A model generated the notes under the pieces. It did not search any database, was not told where the DNA came from, and was given only the letters and a program-made list of their open reading frames with translations. Source: Saprospiraceae bacterium (GTDB lineage: Bacteria > Bacteroidota > Bacteroidia > Chitinophagales > Saprospiraceae). From it: a stretch of DNA of 64,000 bases. This document shows, in pieces, positions 43,627-52,357 of the stretch; the first letter of the stretch is position 1; each line of letters starts with the position of its first letter. A program made the translations under genes and the position numbers. The stretch spans positions 186,001-250,000 of the forward strand of contig JAWKLJ010000002.1 in NCBI GenBank assembly GCA_041392805.1. The letters are read 5' to 3'.

Positions 43627-45102
43627 TTATTTTTGAATGACAATTCTTTGAGTTTGGATGTTCTGGCCAGTTTGGATGACCAAGCCATAGGTACCTGCTG
43701 GCAATTGACTAGGAATATCAACCCGGGTGTTGGCACCTTGATCGATGCTGGATACGTTGAGCTGTTGACCTTGTAGGTTGACCAGATATACTTGTGGTTT
43801 TGCATCGGCGGTGATGCCTTCGATCACTACATATTCGGTTGCTGGATTGGGGTAAACACTGATATTGAATTGGCTTTCTTTTTCGAAAGTAACCGATTGG
43901 ATGTCTGAGTAAGAAAAGCTGCCGTCAAAGTCTGTTTGCATTAAGCGGTAGTAAACTGTTCCGCTTGCTGCTTCGCCTGTCCACTCGTATTCGATGGTGA
44001 TATCGGAGTTACCGGCACCTTTTACATTTTTGATCGCTTTCCAATCTTTTCCGTTGACAGACATTTCGATGGTGAAGTAGTCGTTGTTGATTTCTACGGC
44101 GGTGGCCCAGCTGACGACCAACATGCCGTCCAAGTTGGCTTTTGCCTGGAAGTAAAGCAATTCTACTGGTAAGACACTACTGGTACCCAAGTCAAGTGCA
44201 CTTGGCATTTCGTGGTCATTTGAATCGCTATAAGAACAGCCGCCATCTGCACATTCTACTTTACAACCAGGAGACAAACTCATTTCTTCGCAGTAGAACC
44301 AACCGCCCATGTCTTTTCCTAAAATCGCTGTGGCACCTTTCAATTCTACTTTAGGCGCATTAACGGATCCACGACCACCGATGTAAATGGTTACGCTACC
44401 TTTCAATTCCAACTTTTCGCCGATGGTGACGATGGTGCCATCGAAGCAGATACTGCCGCCACCGCTGCCTTTGAGGTCATCTCCGATTGACATGCTGCCA
44501 CCTGCGAAAGCAATGTTGGGACCGCCAGTGCGCTCAAATGATCCCTCGATGTTATAGTCTGTTTTGTAAGATGTAAAACTGGAACCACCTGTGATGTCTA
44601 GATCGTCGCTTAAGTTGATCGAGCCGCCATTGCTTTCGAATGCGCCGCTGCCTTTTATCTCTATATTGCTGGCAAAAATGTTGCCTTCTGTATAAAATGC
44701 GGCTACGCCTGAAATCTCAATATCGTCTTTGCAAATTAAGTCTCCTTGTAGGGTGAAAGACCCGCTGTAACCACTGTGCTTAAGGTTTTCACATTCCAAG
44801 GAACCATTGCTGGCAATCAAAAAAGTACCTGAACCTTGTAATTTAAGCTCTCCTTTCACGATCAAAGCAGCATTGGCATTGATGGTCAGGCTAGCCCCTT
44901 GATTAAATTTCAAACCTTCATTAGCAGTTACTTTGTGGTTGATGACTACTACATCGCCAGGCCAAGCGCTGAGGTTGGGTACCCGGCCGGTATCCCAGGT
45001 GTCTGCGTTGTCCCAATTGCCACTTTTGATGGAAGTGTGGGTAGCGGCATTCAAAGTTCCGAAGAAGAAGAAAAGGATGATTAAAAGGTTGAAATTTTTC
45101 AT
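43627..45102 (-). CDS. T9SS type A secreted protein with repetitive beta-solenoid passenger
   Basis: A 491-residue exported protein; the start MKNFNLLII (45102) gives a signal peptide ending LNAA. Residues 20-75 (SGNWDNADTWDTGRVPNLSA, PGDVVVINHKVT) are the cap seen in G8-like/beta-solenoid surface proteins. Residues 75-300 are short repeats alternating Gly/Ser with Ile/Leu/Val (LQGDLICKDDIEISGVAAFY, NIFASNIEIKGSGAF) that should form a beta-solenoid. Next is an FNIII-like domain (LLYFQAKANLDGMLVVSWAT), then the T9SS type A tail with VYPNPATEYVVIEG and QTQRIVIQK. It is probably an extracellular structural or adhesive protein. Confidence 0.82.
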   Translation of the reverse strand: MKNFNLLIILFFFFGTLNAATHTSIKSGNWDNADTWDTGRVPNLSAWPGDVVVINHKVTANEGLKFNQGASLTINANAALIVKGELKLQGSGTFLIASNGSLECENLKHSGYSGSFTLQGDLICKDDIEISGVAAFYTEGNIFASNIEIKGSGAFESNGGSINLSDDLDITGGSSFTSYKTDYNIEGSFERTGGPNIAFAGGSMSIGDDLKGSGGGSICFDGTIVTIGEKLELKGSVTIYIGGRGSVNAPKVELKGATAILGKDMGGWFYCEEMSLSPGCKVECADGGCSYSDSNDHEMPSALDLGTSSVLPVELLYFQAKANLDGMLVVSWATAVEINNDYFTIEMSVNGKDWKAIKNVKGAGNSDITIEYEWTGEAASGTVYYRLMQTDFDGSFSYSDIQSVTFEKESQFNISVYPNPATEYVVIEGITADAKPQVYLVNLQGQQLNVSSIDQGANTRVDIPSQLPAGTYGLVIQTGQNIQTQRIVIQK

Positions 45103-45197
45103 GTCTTTGTATTTTTTGGCAAATGAATAATAGGTCAACCACTGGTGGTTTGATTGATTTTTTGTCCTTGTGACTGACCTTGTTTTTATTTACAATA

Positions 45198-45231
45198 CAA
45201 AGATAGGGGCTAGGGCACCCCATTTTGGCAA
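45198..45231 (-). promoter_or_regulatory. Promoter of the T9SS beta-repeat gene
   Basis: On the minus strand TATCTTTG (45205-45198) is a full match to TAnnTTTG, with TTG at 45231-45229, 23 bp upstream. It lies about 95 bp before the ATG at 45102. Confidence 0.5.
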
Positions 45232-45357
45232 TCTTTCTATTTTTGGTCGTTTTGTTCCAGGAATTGACACAATTGACTGTTTTTTGGAAAATTCCCGTTT
45301 TGGGAAAAGAAAAAATTGGCTATACACCGAAGGTTGCTTGTGGTTGGTAACGAAGGA

Positions 45358-46491
45358 TTATGGAAGGAAAATGAGCTTCAGCCACTGTTGATATACCGAG
45401 TCTTCCTGTTGAGCACTGAACTTTGCCCAGCAAAGCCCCGCCTTAAATCCTTGGTATTCAGTAGCGGTTAAGATGACTTCATGTTTTCCTGCGGGGAAGT
45501 TTTTCGCGTCTTGTTGGTGAAAAAGCTGGCCCATGCCATTGTAAAGACTGACCGTAACTTTTGCCGTCTGGGTTAATTCAAAAGGAATGATAACTTGTTC
45601 CTGGAAGGGATTCGGGTAAGGAGCGGCAAGCTGCACCATTTCAGGGCGCGGCTTCGGTTCGCCAACATCCAAAAGGCAGGTGATGGCTGTATTTTCACAA
45701 TACAACCGATTAGCAAGGCTACAATCTAGTACAAAGGGATTGGGTTTGTTATCCTGGTAATGTGCAATTGACCAAGTTCGATTCCACTCCGCTTCATCCA
45801 CTGGATCCTGGGCATTCCAGTCGCAAAGTGTCGCCATTTGTGCGGCAAAGTAATTTGGATCAGCAGCCATAGCTTCTTTCCTGTAGATGGTATAAAAATA
45901 AAACATGGCCCTTGCTACATTGCCCTTGTGCTGTTCAGGGGGTTCGAAGGCGCCGTCACGGTATTCGCTATAAGCCGCCATATTGCTGGTAGGGATACTA
46001 CTGCGAACCTGATCTTTATAGTACCATTTCTGGGTAAGTTGGTCGGGTATTTCAGCAAAAGGGAAGTTATTTCTAATGGCATTTACATCTACTCGGGTAG
46101 GAAAAAGATGGTGCATATCTGCCTTTGCAGGCTCTTGTTCAGCGCCTTTCGCTTGAGGATAGGTGTGCTCGGTATTGATTCCTGCGCCATTCATGAAAAC
46201 AAATATCGTGGGATCTTGGCTTGGATCTAGATAAAGCGTGTAGCCTGTATAAACACAACGAAGGCTGTCATCCAACACATCAATTCGGCCAAATAAGGAA
46301 TCCCTGGCGACGGAATAGGTTTGTACAAAAGCCGGCGTGTATTGCTGCTGAATGGCTTCCAAAAGGGCCGATCCTTCTAGTGTTGGGAAAAGGGTTTCCT
46401 GGTTTTGGCTATAGCTGACCAGGGTGGCCAATAGCCATAACATGGCACAGAAACTAGCTTTTTTGTTGATAACAAAAGTGGTAAAAATCAT
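45358..46491 (-). CDS. Secreted endonuclease I with T9SS type A tail
   Basis: A 377-residue exported nuclease. The signal peptide (about 1-29) ends VSYSQ. The endonuclease I domain (about 35-270) has the signature NTEHTYPQAKG, then ADMHHLFPTRVDVNAIRNNFPF with the catalytic/metal His, and GNVARAMFYFYTIY followed by WNAQDPVDEAEWNRT. Such enzymes cut DNA nonspecifically outside the cell or in the periplasm, usually for nutrient phosphate or to loosen biofilm DNA. The tail (about 295-377: AAPYPNPFQEQVIIPFEL, YNGMGQLFHQQ) is a T9SS sorting domain. The start overlaps the next gene's end by 38 bp, implying one transcript. Confidence 0.85.
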   Translation of the reverse strand: MIFTTFVINKKASFCAMLWLLATLVSYSQNQETLFPTLEGSALLEAIQQQYTPAFVQTYSVARDSLFGRIDVLDDSLRCVYTGYTLYLDPSQDPTIFVFMNGAGINTEHTYPQAKGAEQEPAKADMHHLFPTRVDVNAIRNNFPFAEIPDQLTQKWYYKDQVRSSIPTSNMAAYSEYRDGAFEPPEQHKGNVARAMFYFYTIYRKEAMAADPNYFAAQMATLCDWNAQDPVDEAEWNRTWSIAHYQDNKPNPFVLDCSLANRLYCENTAITCLLDVGEPKPRPEMVQLAAPYPNPFQEQVIIPFELTQTAKVTVSLYNGMGQLFHQQDAKNFPAGKHEVILTATEYQGFKAGLCWAKFSAQQEDSVYQQWLKLIFLP

Positions 46492-47155
46492 AAACGATTA
46501 ATAAACTATCGGCCATGAAATGTTTTCCTTCAATAAGTCGCTTTTTATGAAGCGCCATCAAGGCCTCCTCTTTGCTCATTAGGGTGTAGATGGTCCTACT
46601 GATTTTGCAAAAACGCTCAAAATCATCTGCGGCAGGAATATTCGCTGTTCCCCATTGTTGCAGGACCGTCCAAAAAGCCTGGCCATCATATAAGGTGTAC
46701 ACACTCGGAAACCGAAAAGCAAGGTATAAGGAAATCATTTGATAACGATCGCCGTGGTAATGATTATTCTCGATGGAAGCCGGATGTTGGGTTTTATATT
46801 CTTGCAATAATTCATCACAATGATACACAAAACGATCTACCCTTCCCCCAATCCCCTTGTCTTCCTGAAAAAGGTCCTTAAACATGTAAGTCACGAAATC
46901 AGCTTGTAACTGCATGAAAAGTAGCATGATGCGTTTGGGTTCATAGGCTTCCCGTTTCCAAAGCCGCTTCGTATGGCTATTTTGCAGACTAAGATCGTAA
47001 ACCGTGCTGATGTCTTCTTTGATCAAATCCCAGTTTTCCTGGAAAATACGCTGAGACTCCCAGATATGGAGGTGGCGGTCTGCATTAGGTCCTCGGAGGA
47101 ATTGCTTGTATTTTTCGAAATCAGCTTTGATAAGGTTCAATTGCATAATAGCCAA
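46454..47155 (-). CDS. Hypothetical helical protein upstream of endonuclease I
   Basis: A 233-residue predicted helical cytosolic protein rich in aromatic and charged residues (KADFEKYKQFLRG, RFVYHCDELLQEYK, YHGDRYQMISLYLAFRFPSVY). The second in-frame ATG at 47146 is an equally good start. No family is recognised. It overlaps the endonuclease start by 38 bp and is directly downstream (minus strand) of the 102-bp tandem array, which forms its upstream region. Confidence 0.65.
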   Translation of the reverse strand: MAIMQLNLIKADFEKYKQFLRGPNADRHLHIWESQRIFQENWDLIKEDISTVYDLSLQNSHTKRLWKREAYEPKRIMLLFMQLQADFVTYMFKDLFQEDKGIGGRVDRFVYHCDELLQEYKTQHPASIENNHYHGDRYQMISLYLAFRFPSVYTLYDGQAFWTVLQQWGTANIPAADDFERFCKISRTIYTLMSKEEALMALHKKRLIEGKHFMADSLLIVYDFYHFCYQQKS

Positions 47156-47171
47156 TGGTTGTTTTCATTAA

Positions 47172-47715
47172 TGGGGGTCGAAAGTCGAAAGTCGGAAGTC
47201 GAGGGCGGAAAGCAGCAACAGACCAAACAAACCCCTAGCCATTTCCAATCCCATCGGGATTCAATATTGGTAGAGCCAGCATGAAGTCGGAAGTCGGAAG
47301 TCGAGGGCAGAAAGCAGCAACAGACCAAACAACCCCCTAGCCATTTCCAATCCCATCGGGATTCAACATTGGTAGCGCCAGCATGAAGCTGGAAGTCGAA
47401 AGTCGAGGGCGGAAAGCAGCAACAGGCCAAACAAACCCCTAGCCATTTCCAATCCCATCGGGATTCAACATTGGTAGCGCCAGCATGAAGTCGAAAGTCG
47501 GAAGTCGAGGGCAGAAAGCAGCAACAGGCCAAACAAACCCCTAGCCATTTCCAATCCCATCGGGATTCAATATTGGTAGCGCCAGCATGAAGTCGAAAGT
47601 CTGAAGTCGAGGGCAGAAAGCAGCAACAGACCAAACAAACCCCTAGCCATTTCCAATCCCATCGGGATTCAATATTGGTAGAGCCAGCATGAAGTCGAAA
47701 GTCGAAAGTCGGAAG
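47172..47715. repeat. Five-copy 102-bp tandem array with internal palindrome
   Basis: Copies of exactly 102 bp start at about 47179, 47281, 47383, 47485 and 47587, and a partial copy runs to 47715. Each holds a cluster of 7-8 bp repeats (GTCGGAA/GTCGAAA), a conserved GAAAGCAGCAACAG tract and the palindrome AATCCCATCGGGATT (47247, 47349, 47451, 47553, 47655). Copies are about 95% identical. Because 102 is divisible by three, a Cys/Trp-rich open frame crosses it on the minus strand; it has no signal, start context or variation pattern of a gene, so it is treated as noncoding. Confidence 0.9.
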
Positions 47716-47884
47716 TCTGGAGGTCACGTGCTCGCATTTTAATTATAATTTTCCTGCCTTCGGTAGGCAGGGATTTTGATTGCCATTCCCCTTGCCATAG
47801 CCAGCGCTATCACCCCCACGACCTAGCCGTCATTTTGATTTTAATTACCATTTTGATTTTGATTAATATTGCATTTGTCATTGC
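47716..47884. other. Gap with hairpin and degenerate hexamer tract
   Basis: It contains CCTGCCT-TCGGT-AGGCAGG (47753-47771), a 7-bp perfect hairpin without a T tract, and TTTTGATTTTAATTACCATTTTGATTTTGATT. On the minus strand the latter is a tract of AATCAAAAT units after the aldo/keto reductase, comparable to the CAATNN tracts after other genes. No gene is seen. Confidence 0.55.
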
Positions 47885-48925
47885 CTAAGGTGCCGGATTC
47901 GGATTTCCCTCATGCACCTCTTCAATGGCCTTCAAGGTATCATTAGAAAGGGTAATGTTGATGCTTGCAATATTTTCTTTTAGTTGGGTCATATTTGTTG
48001 CGCCGATGATGTTGCTGGTCAAAAAGGCTTGTTGGTTCACAAAAGCAAGTGACATTTGGGCGAGGCTTAGGCCATTGTCTTCCGCAATTTTCAGGTAAGC
48101 TTCGGTTGCTTTGAGTGCATTTTCCCGATTGTAGCGCGACATGACTTTAAATTGGTTGAGTCGGGAATTGGGTTCATCTGTTCCTTTGATGTACTTGCCC
48201 GAGAGTCGACCAAAGGCCATGGGCGAATAAGCTAGTAAACCAACCTGTTCGCGAATGGCCATTTCGGCGAGGCCGGTCTCGAAGGTGCGATTAAGTAGGC
48301 TATAAGGGTTTTGGATACTTCTAATTCGAGGAAGGTCATATTGGTCTGCCTGACGCAGAAAATTCATCACCCCCCAGGGCGTTTCATTAGAAACGCCAAA
48401 GTGTCGAATTTTACCTTGTGTTACCAGGTCTTGCATTACTTCGAGGATATCCTGGAAATTATCTTCCCAAGGATCACTTTCACTAAACTTAAACCCACGT
48501 TTTCCGAAAAAATTAGTTCTTCTTTCCGGCCAATGCAATTGGTAGAGGTCCACATAATCGGTCTGCAAGCGTTGCAGGCTCTGTTCAATAGCCGTTGTAA
48601 TTTGTTCCCGATTAAAGCGAAGGGGATTGCGGATATAGGTCAGGCCGTCAGAAGGGCCGGTCACCTTGGTTGCCAGGATATATTGGCTTCTATTTTTGCG
48701 ACTTTTGATCCAGGTACCAATGATACGTTCTGTATTGCCTTGGTTATTTTTGTTGCTAGGCACTGCGTATAACTCGGCAGTATCAATAAAATTGATGCCT
48801 TGCTCCAGGGCATAGTCCAATTGTTCATGACCTTCTGCTTCGGTGTTTTGTTCCCCGAAAGTCATGGTTCCGAGGCAAATTTTACTCACTTTAAGGTCTG
48901 TATTTCCAAGGGTAGTGTATAGCAT
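47885..48925 (-). CDS. Aldo/keto reductase, Tas-like
   Basis: A 346-residue cytosolic NADPH-dependent oxidoreductase with a TIM-barrel fold. The start MLYTTLGNTDLKVS (48925) mirrors E. coli Tas; ATGs 6 and 30 bp upstream are less likely. Catalytic residues are Asp and Tyr in NFIDTAELYAVP (about 50-56), Lys in LATKVTGPSD (about 90) and His in YQLHWPERRTNFFGKRG (about 125-140). The last motif and TMTFGEQNTEAE separate the Tas group from other aldo/keto reductases. The substrate is unknown. It is divergent from the 953-residue gene. Confidence 0.92.
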   Translation of the reverse strand: MLYTTLGNTDLKVSKICLGTMTFGEQNTEAEGHEQLDYALEQGINFIDTAELYAVPSNKNNQGNTERIIGTWIKSRKNRSQYILATKVTGPSDGLTYIRNPLRFNREQITTAIEQSLQRLQTDYVDLYQLHWPERRTNFFGKRGFKFSESDPWEDNFQDILEVMQDLVTQGKIRHFGVSNETPWGVMNFLRQADQYDLPRIRSIQNPYSLLNRTFETGLAEMAIREQVGLLAYSPMAFGRLSGKYIKGTDEPNSRLNQFKVMSRYNRENALKATEAYLKIAEDNGLSLAQMSLAFVNQQAFLTSNIIGATNMTQLKENIASINITLSNDTLKAIEEVHEGNPNPAP

Positions 48926-49161
48926 AATCATTAATTTGAGGGCCGAAAATAACAAAAAGTGCGGACCAATGCTTAATATCGACTTGTAAACTTCTACCTG
49001 CTATGACAATTTTGTGTACGAGATAGGTTATGCTAATGAGGAGGAATATGAAGCTTAAATGCCTGACTTTGGGATGCATATAGAAATAATTTTATATTTA
49101 TACCCGAAAAAACTCGATTATTCGTTTTAAGGTCAACGAATTACAGCAACCCAAGACAAAA

Positions 49162-52023
49162 ATGCAGGAAGGAAAGTTTGTGATAGATGATTGTGGAATA
49201 TTCATTGGTTTGTCGTCAATGCCTATGCCTTTTACCAAAGGGAAGGCTTTTTACGAAAAAAAAATCAGGGAAGGTATTTTTAACCGATATCGACGAACGG
49301 TGTTGGAATATGCTTTTAGTAAAGCTCAGGATGATCCTGAATACTTAGAAAACTTTGAGCGATACTTTTACCAAACGCGGGCTTATTACCTTTTTGGCGC
49401 CTATGAACTAGCGGTGCTGGCCCTGGTAGATGATTTTAAATTAGGGAATAAAACCTTTCACCCATATAGTTACCTTTCTGAGGGGCTGGTATCTGACGAA
49501 GAGCGGGACGGCCTTGAGCCGGAGACCTTTACGTTCCATACCATGACAGGTATTTCGGCGGGGGGAAATACAATGACCGCCTCTAATCTTAATCCTTCCT
49601 TGATCCAGCGATCGTTGGATACCTTCATGAGGCCAAGCAAGGAGCGTTCTCATTATCCATTTATTGGTATTTGCGCTTTAAAAATCAACAATGCCTTATT
49701 GATTGGCCAGCGCAACATGGTGGAATATCTTATAGCAAAGCAGGTGGAGTACTTTTTGACTACTGCTGCTGGGGTGGGGGTGCATTTTGATTTCATTTTG
49801 TTGCGTACAACCGCCTGGAACGAGTTTACCTTATTGCTTTTTGCCGATAGTTATGAACGCATGACGGAATTGATTCTATCCATTCGGGAGTTGCAATTTA
49901 AGGATATTGAAACGAATGATGAGGAAGATAAAACCCTAATTGAAACGATTAGAACCAACTGTTTGCTTCATCAAATGATCAGTGATTGGCAAGCGGGGGA
50001 TGAACATTTAGTGAACGAGGCGCACCTTTTTGTGCATACGCATACTACTTTTGGCTTCGATTTAGCGCTTTTTCCCCATTTGAGCGAAGAAAACGAGCCT
50101 TATCCTGAACATTTTCTCCCTTTAAAAGGAGAACAATTTCAATTGAATGTGCGGTTCGATGTCAAACCGGGGCACCTGAAAACCTTGCTTGATAAATTGA
50201 CAGATGATTTCGCCTCAGCTAACATTCGCATTGGTATGGGCGACTTCTTATATCCCTCTCAACAGGGAGATATTAGCATGGTGTATAAAGATTTACTCAG
50301 GCAAGAAAGGGACAACCAACTCAGCAAGCATATTCGAAAGATTCATGCTACGCCAAATTTCAACCTGGACCCTGATAAAATAAAAGGGAATAGGCTGGAT
50401 GGTCATTTTTTTTATTCTCACCGATTGGGGAATTTTGCCTTTTCCATGCACCAAATCAAGACCATCAGAGAGCAACTCATCCTGTGCCGGGTGGCCAAAC
50501 CTATTCGGGAAAAGGTGATCAATATGTATGTAAACTACAATCACCAAATTCAGGACCCTATTTTATTTAATTACTTCATCGAACTTCGACCTTTGTTGGA
50601 ATATGTGGCTGAGTGTTTGTCTGGTTTTTTACAAGGCCCGCCGCTATCCGTAGAAACCATCAGTGCGCAGTTGCTCGATTTGGCCAATAGCTTCGAAAAA
50701 GCCTTTAACAATCGCTCCAGTCTCAACTTTCAGGGACAAGATCGAAATGGCCTGAATTTTGACTTTAATGGTGGGGCACAACAATTGATTAGTCTGTTCG
50801 ATTCTGTTGCTAAGTTGCTTGCAGCAGCTATTAACCTTCCTTTTGAAAAAGGTCCAACGCTAATTATTACTAGTGTTTCGGAAATACATTTCTCGGGCAG
50901 CACCCTGGAAGTAGCCCTCAATCATTTGATCCAGCCTTCTTTGTTTTTGTCAATGGCCACCCATGTAATTACTAGTGATCTTTTAAATAAAACAGCAGAC
51001 TTAGGAGGGAAATACCGAGAGTTTCAACAACAAACCATTCGCCTTTTAGGCCAACAAGAGCAAGTCCCCTTTTTGGATTCAGCAGAAGAGGTGGATGCTG
51101 TTCTGGGGGCTTTGATTAACTATTATGTGACCTATAACAAGGACAGTGAGCTTTTTTTGTTTTGGTATTGGCATCAATTTTTGCAGCAGCCAAGTGCTTA
51201 CCACCATCATGGAGAAATAGAGGACCACATGTTCATCCGCTATTTAATCCGACTTATGATTCTCATTGAATTTCTGGACCCAGAAGCTGTGTTTTTTAGA
51301 GCCAAGATCATTGCCCCATTCCCTGAATTGCAGAATCTTTGGTTCAGGTGGTTTATCCACATCCGCAAGCGGGTAAATGGGTTATTAGAGAATAGCCCTA
51401 TACAAATACTGAAAAATTGGTTTGATCAGGCGAAAGATTTGGTAACGACCGAGATCATTCCTTCTCTTTATGCCGGAGTATTGGAAAAAGGCTTGCAAAC
51501 AGAAACGGAAATATTGAATGTCTACCGAACGATGCTGGAAGAAAATGGTCGAAAAATTGAATCGGCCTCGATCGATGACTTACGCCGTCAGATGACCAAA
51601 GCTTGGCAAGTTGAATTGGAAGAGATGGCGAGGGTCATTCTAGTGCAATTGGAAGAGGGGAAACCCTTCATTCCACCCACAGAAAAACGGCGATCAACAA
51701 ATTTTTATGTGCAAGCTACAACATTGGCTTACCTTCGACTCATTCGAAAAGCCTTTAAAACAGATCACACCATTTTGTATCGTTTACCGGCCAATGGCAA
51801 CCCTTCTGCTTTTTTTGATCCGATCGATAATAAGTTTCAGCGACAATATGGGCCTTTTGTATTTGATCCCAAAGGAGGCTTGTTTACCACAAGCATAGTT
51901 GCCCGACGTCAGTATTTCAGGTATAGAATAGCCTTATATGTCAGTTTGACAGCGATCATAGCGGAACAAAAATTGAAACTCTATTGGCAAAAAAAGAAAA
52001 ATGGAATAGAAAAAGAGGAATAG
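49162..52023 (+). CDS. Large 953-residue protein of unknown function
   Basis: No named family is recognised. The protein has no signal peptide or clear membrane span, so it is probably cytosolic. Two stretches look like ferredoxin-fold modules: FDFILLRTTAWNEFTLLLF with DSYERMTELILSIREL at about 215-250, and FQLNVRFDVKPGHLKTLLDKL at about 328-350. The middle (450-700) is helical, with long Leu/Ile-rich segments. The end has a basic YFRYRIALYVSLTAIIAEQKLKLYWQKKK. ATG 49162 is the only sensible start. It is transcribed toward, and ends 27 bp from, a 91-residue ORF and a TIR-like gene on the other strand. Confidence 0.8.
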   Translation: MQEGKFVIDDCGIFIGLSSMPMPFTKGKAFYEKKIREGIFNRYRRTVLEYAFSKAQDDPEYLENFERYFYQTRAYYLFGAYELAVLALVDDFKLGNKTFHPYSYLSEGLVSDEERDGLEPETFTFHTMTGISAGGNTMTASNLNPSLIQRSLDTFMRPSKERSHYPFIGICALKINNALLIGQRNMVEYLIAKQVEYFLTTAAGVGVHFDFILLRTTAWNEFTLLLFADSYERMTELILSIRELQFKDIETNDEEDKTLIETIRTNCLLHQMISDWQAGDEHLVNEAHLFVHTHTTFGFDLALFPHLSEENEPYPEHFLPLKGEQFQLNVRFDVKPGHLKTLLDKLTDDFASANIRIGMGDFLYPSQQGDISMVYKDLLRQERDNQLSKHIRKIHATPNFNLDPDKIKGNRLDGHFFYSHRLGNFAFSMHQIKTIREQLILCRVAKPIREKVINMYVNYNHQIQDPILFNYFIELRPLLEYVAECLSGFLQGPPLSVETISAQLLDLANSFEKAFNNRSSLNFQGQDRNGLNFDFNGGAQQLISLFDSVAKLLAAAINLPFEKGPTLIITSVSEIHFSGSTLEVALNHLIQPSLFLSMATHVITSDLLNKTADLGGKYREFQQQTIRLLGQQEQVPFLDSAEEVDAVLGALINYYVTYNKDSELFLFWYWHQFLQQPSAYHHHGEIEDHMFIRYLIRLMILIEFLDPEAVFFRAKIIAPFPELQNLWFRWFIHIRKRVNGLLENSPIQILKNWFDQAKDLVTTEIIPSLYAGVLEKGLQTETEILNVYRTMLEENGRKIESASIDDLRRQMTKAWQVELEEMARVILVQLEEGKPFIPPTEKRRSTNFYVQATTLAYLRLIRKAFKTDHTILYRLPANGNPSAFFDPIDNKFQRQYGPFVFDPKGGLFTTSIVARRQYFRYRIALYVSLTAIIAEQKLKLYWQKKKNGIEKEE

Positions 52024-52050
52024 GGGAGAATAAACGGCTTACAGGAAGAA

Positions 52051-52326
52051 TTACGCTTTATCTTTTTTGACTAACCACTCTAATAGTTTTTTATCATTGG
52101 TTCTAGTCGGTAAAACCCGATGCTTTCGGATAACAGGGGCATTGGATAAAATAATATTTTTTTCATTACGATCCTTTACCCTTTCTTTTTGAATTTTTTG
52201 TGTACCGACTGGATAGGGTGTCTTTTCCATAACTAGGACATTTTGGTTTTGTTTGAATACTGGCCAAGTATACCGCAGAAGGCATTCTGACTGAAAATTG
52301 ATGGTCTGACAATAGTTCCAATCCAT
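52051..52326 (-). CDS. Small basic hypothetical protein downstream of the TIR-like gene
   Basis: A 91-residue Lys/Arg-rich protein (MEKTPYPVGTQKIQKERVKDR, KLLEWLVKKDKA). It starts 31 bp after the TIR-like stop on the same strand, so it probably shares its transcript. No domain is recognised. The possibility that it is not translated cannot be excluded. Confidence 0.5.
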   Translation of the reverse strand: MDWNYCQTINFQSECLLRYTWPVFKQNQNVLVMEKTPYPVGTQKIQKERVKDRNEKNIILSNAPVIRKHRVLPTRTNDKKLLEWLVKKDKA

Positions 52327-52357
52327 AAAGTTAGTTTATTTGGGGCAATAACGCCAA

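Noticed and set aside
47172..47715. CRISPR array
   Set aside because: Units are near-identical over their full 102 bp, so there are no variable spacers, and no cas genes are nearby.
47137..47727. 196-aa Cys/Trp-rich open frame on the minus strand
   Set aside because: It is produced by 102-bp repeats whose length is a multiple of three; composition is unlike any other gene here and no start context or signal is present.
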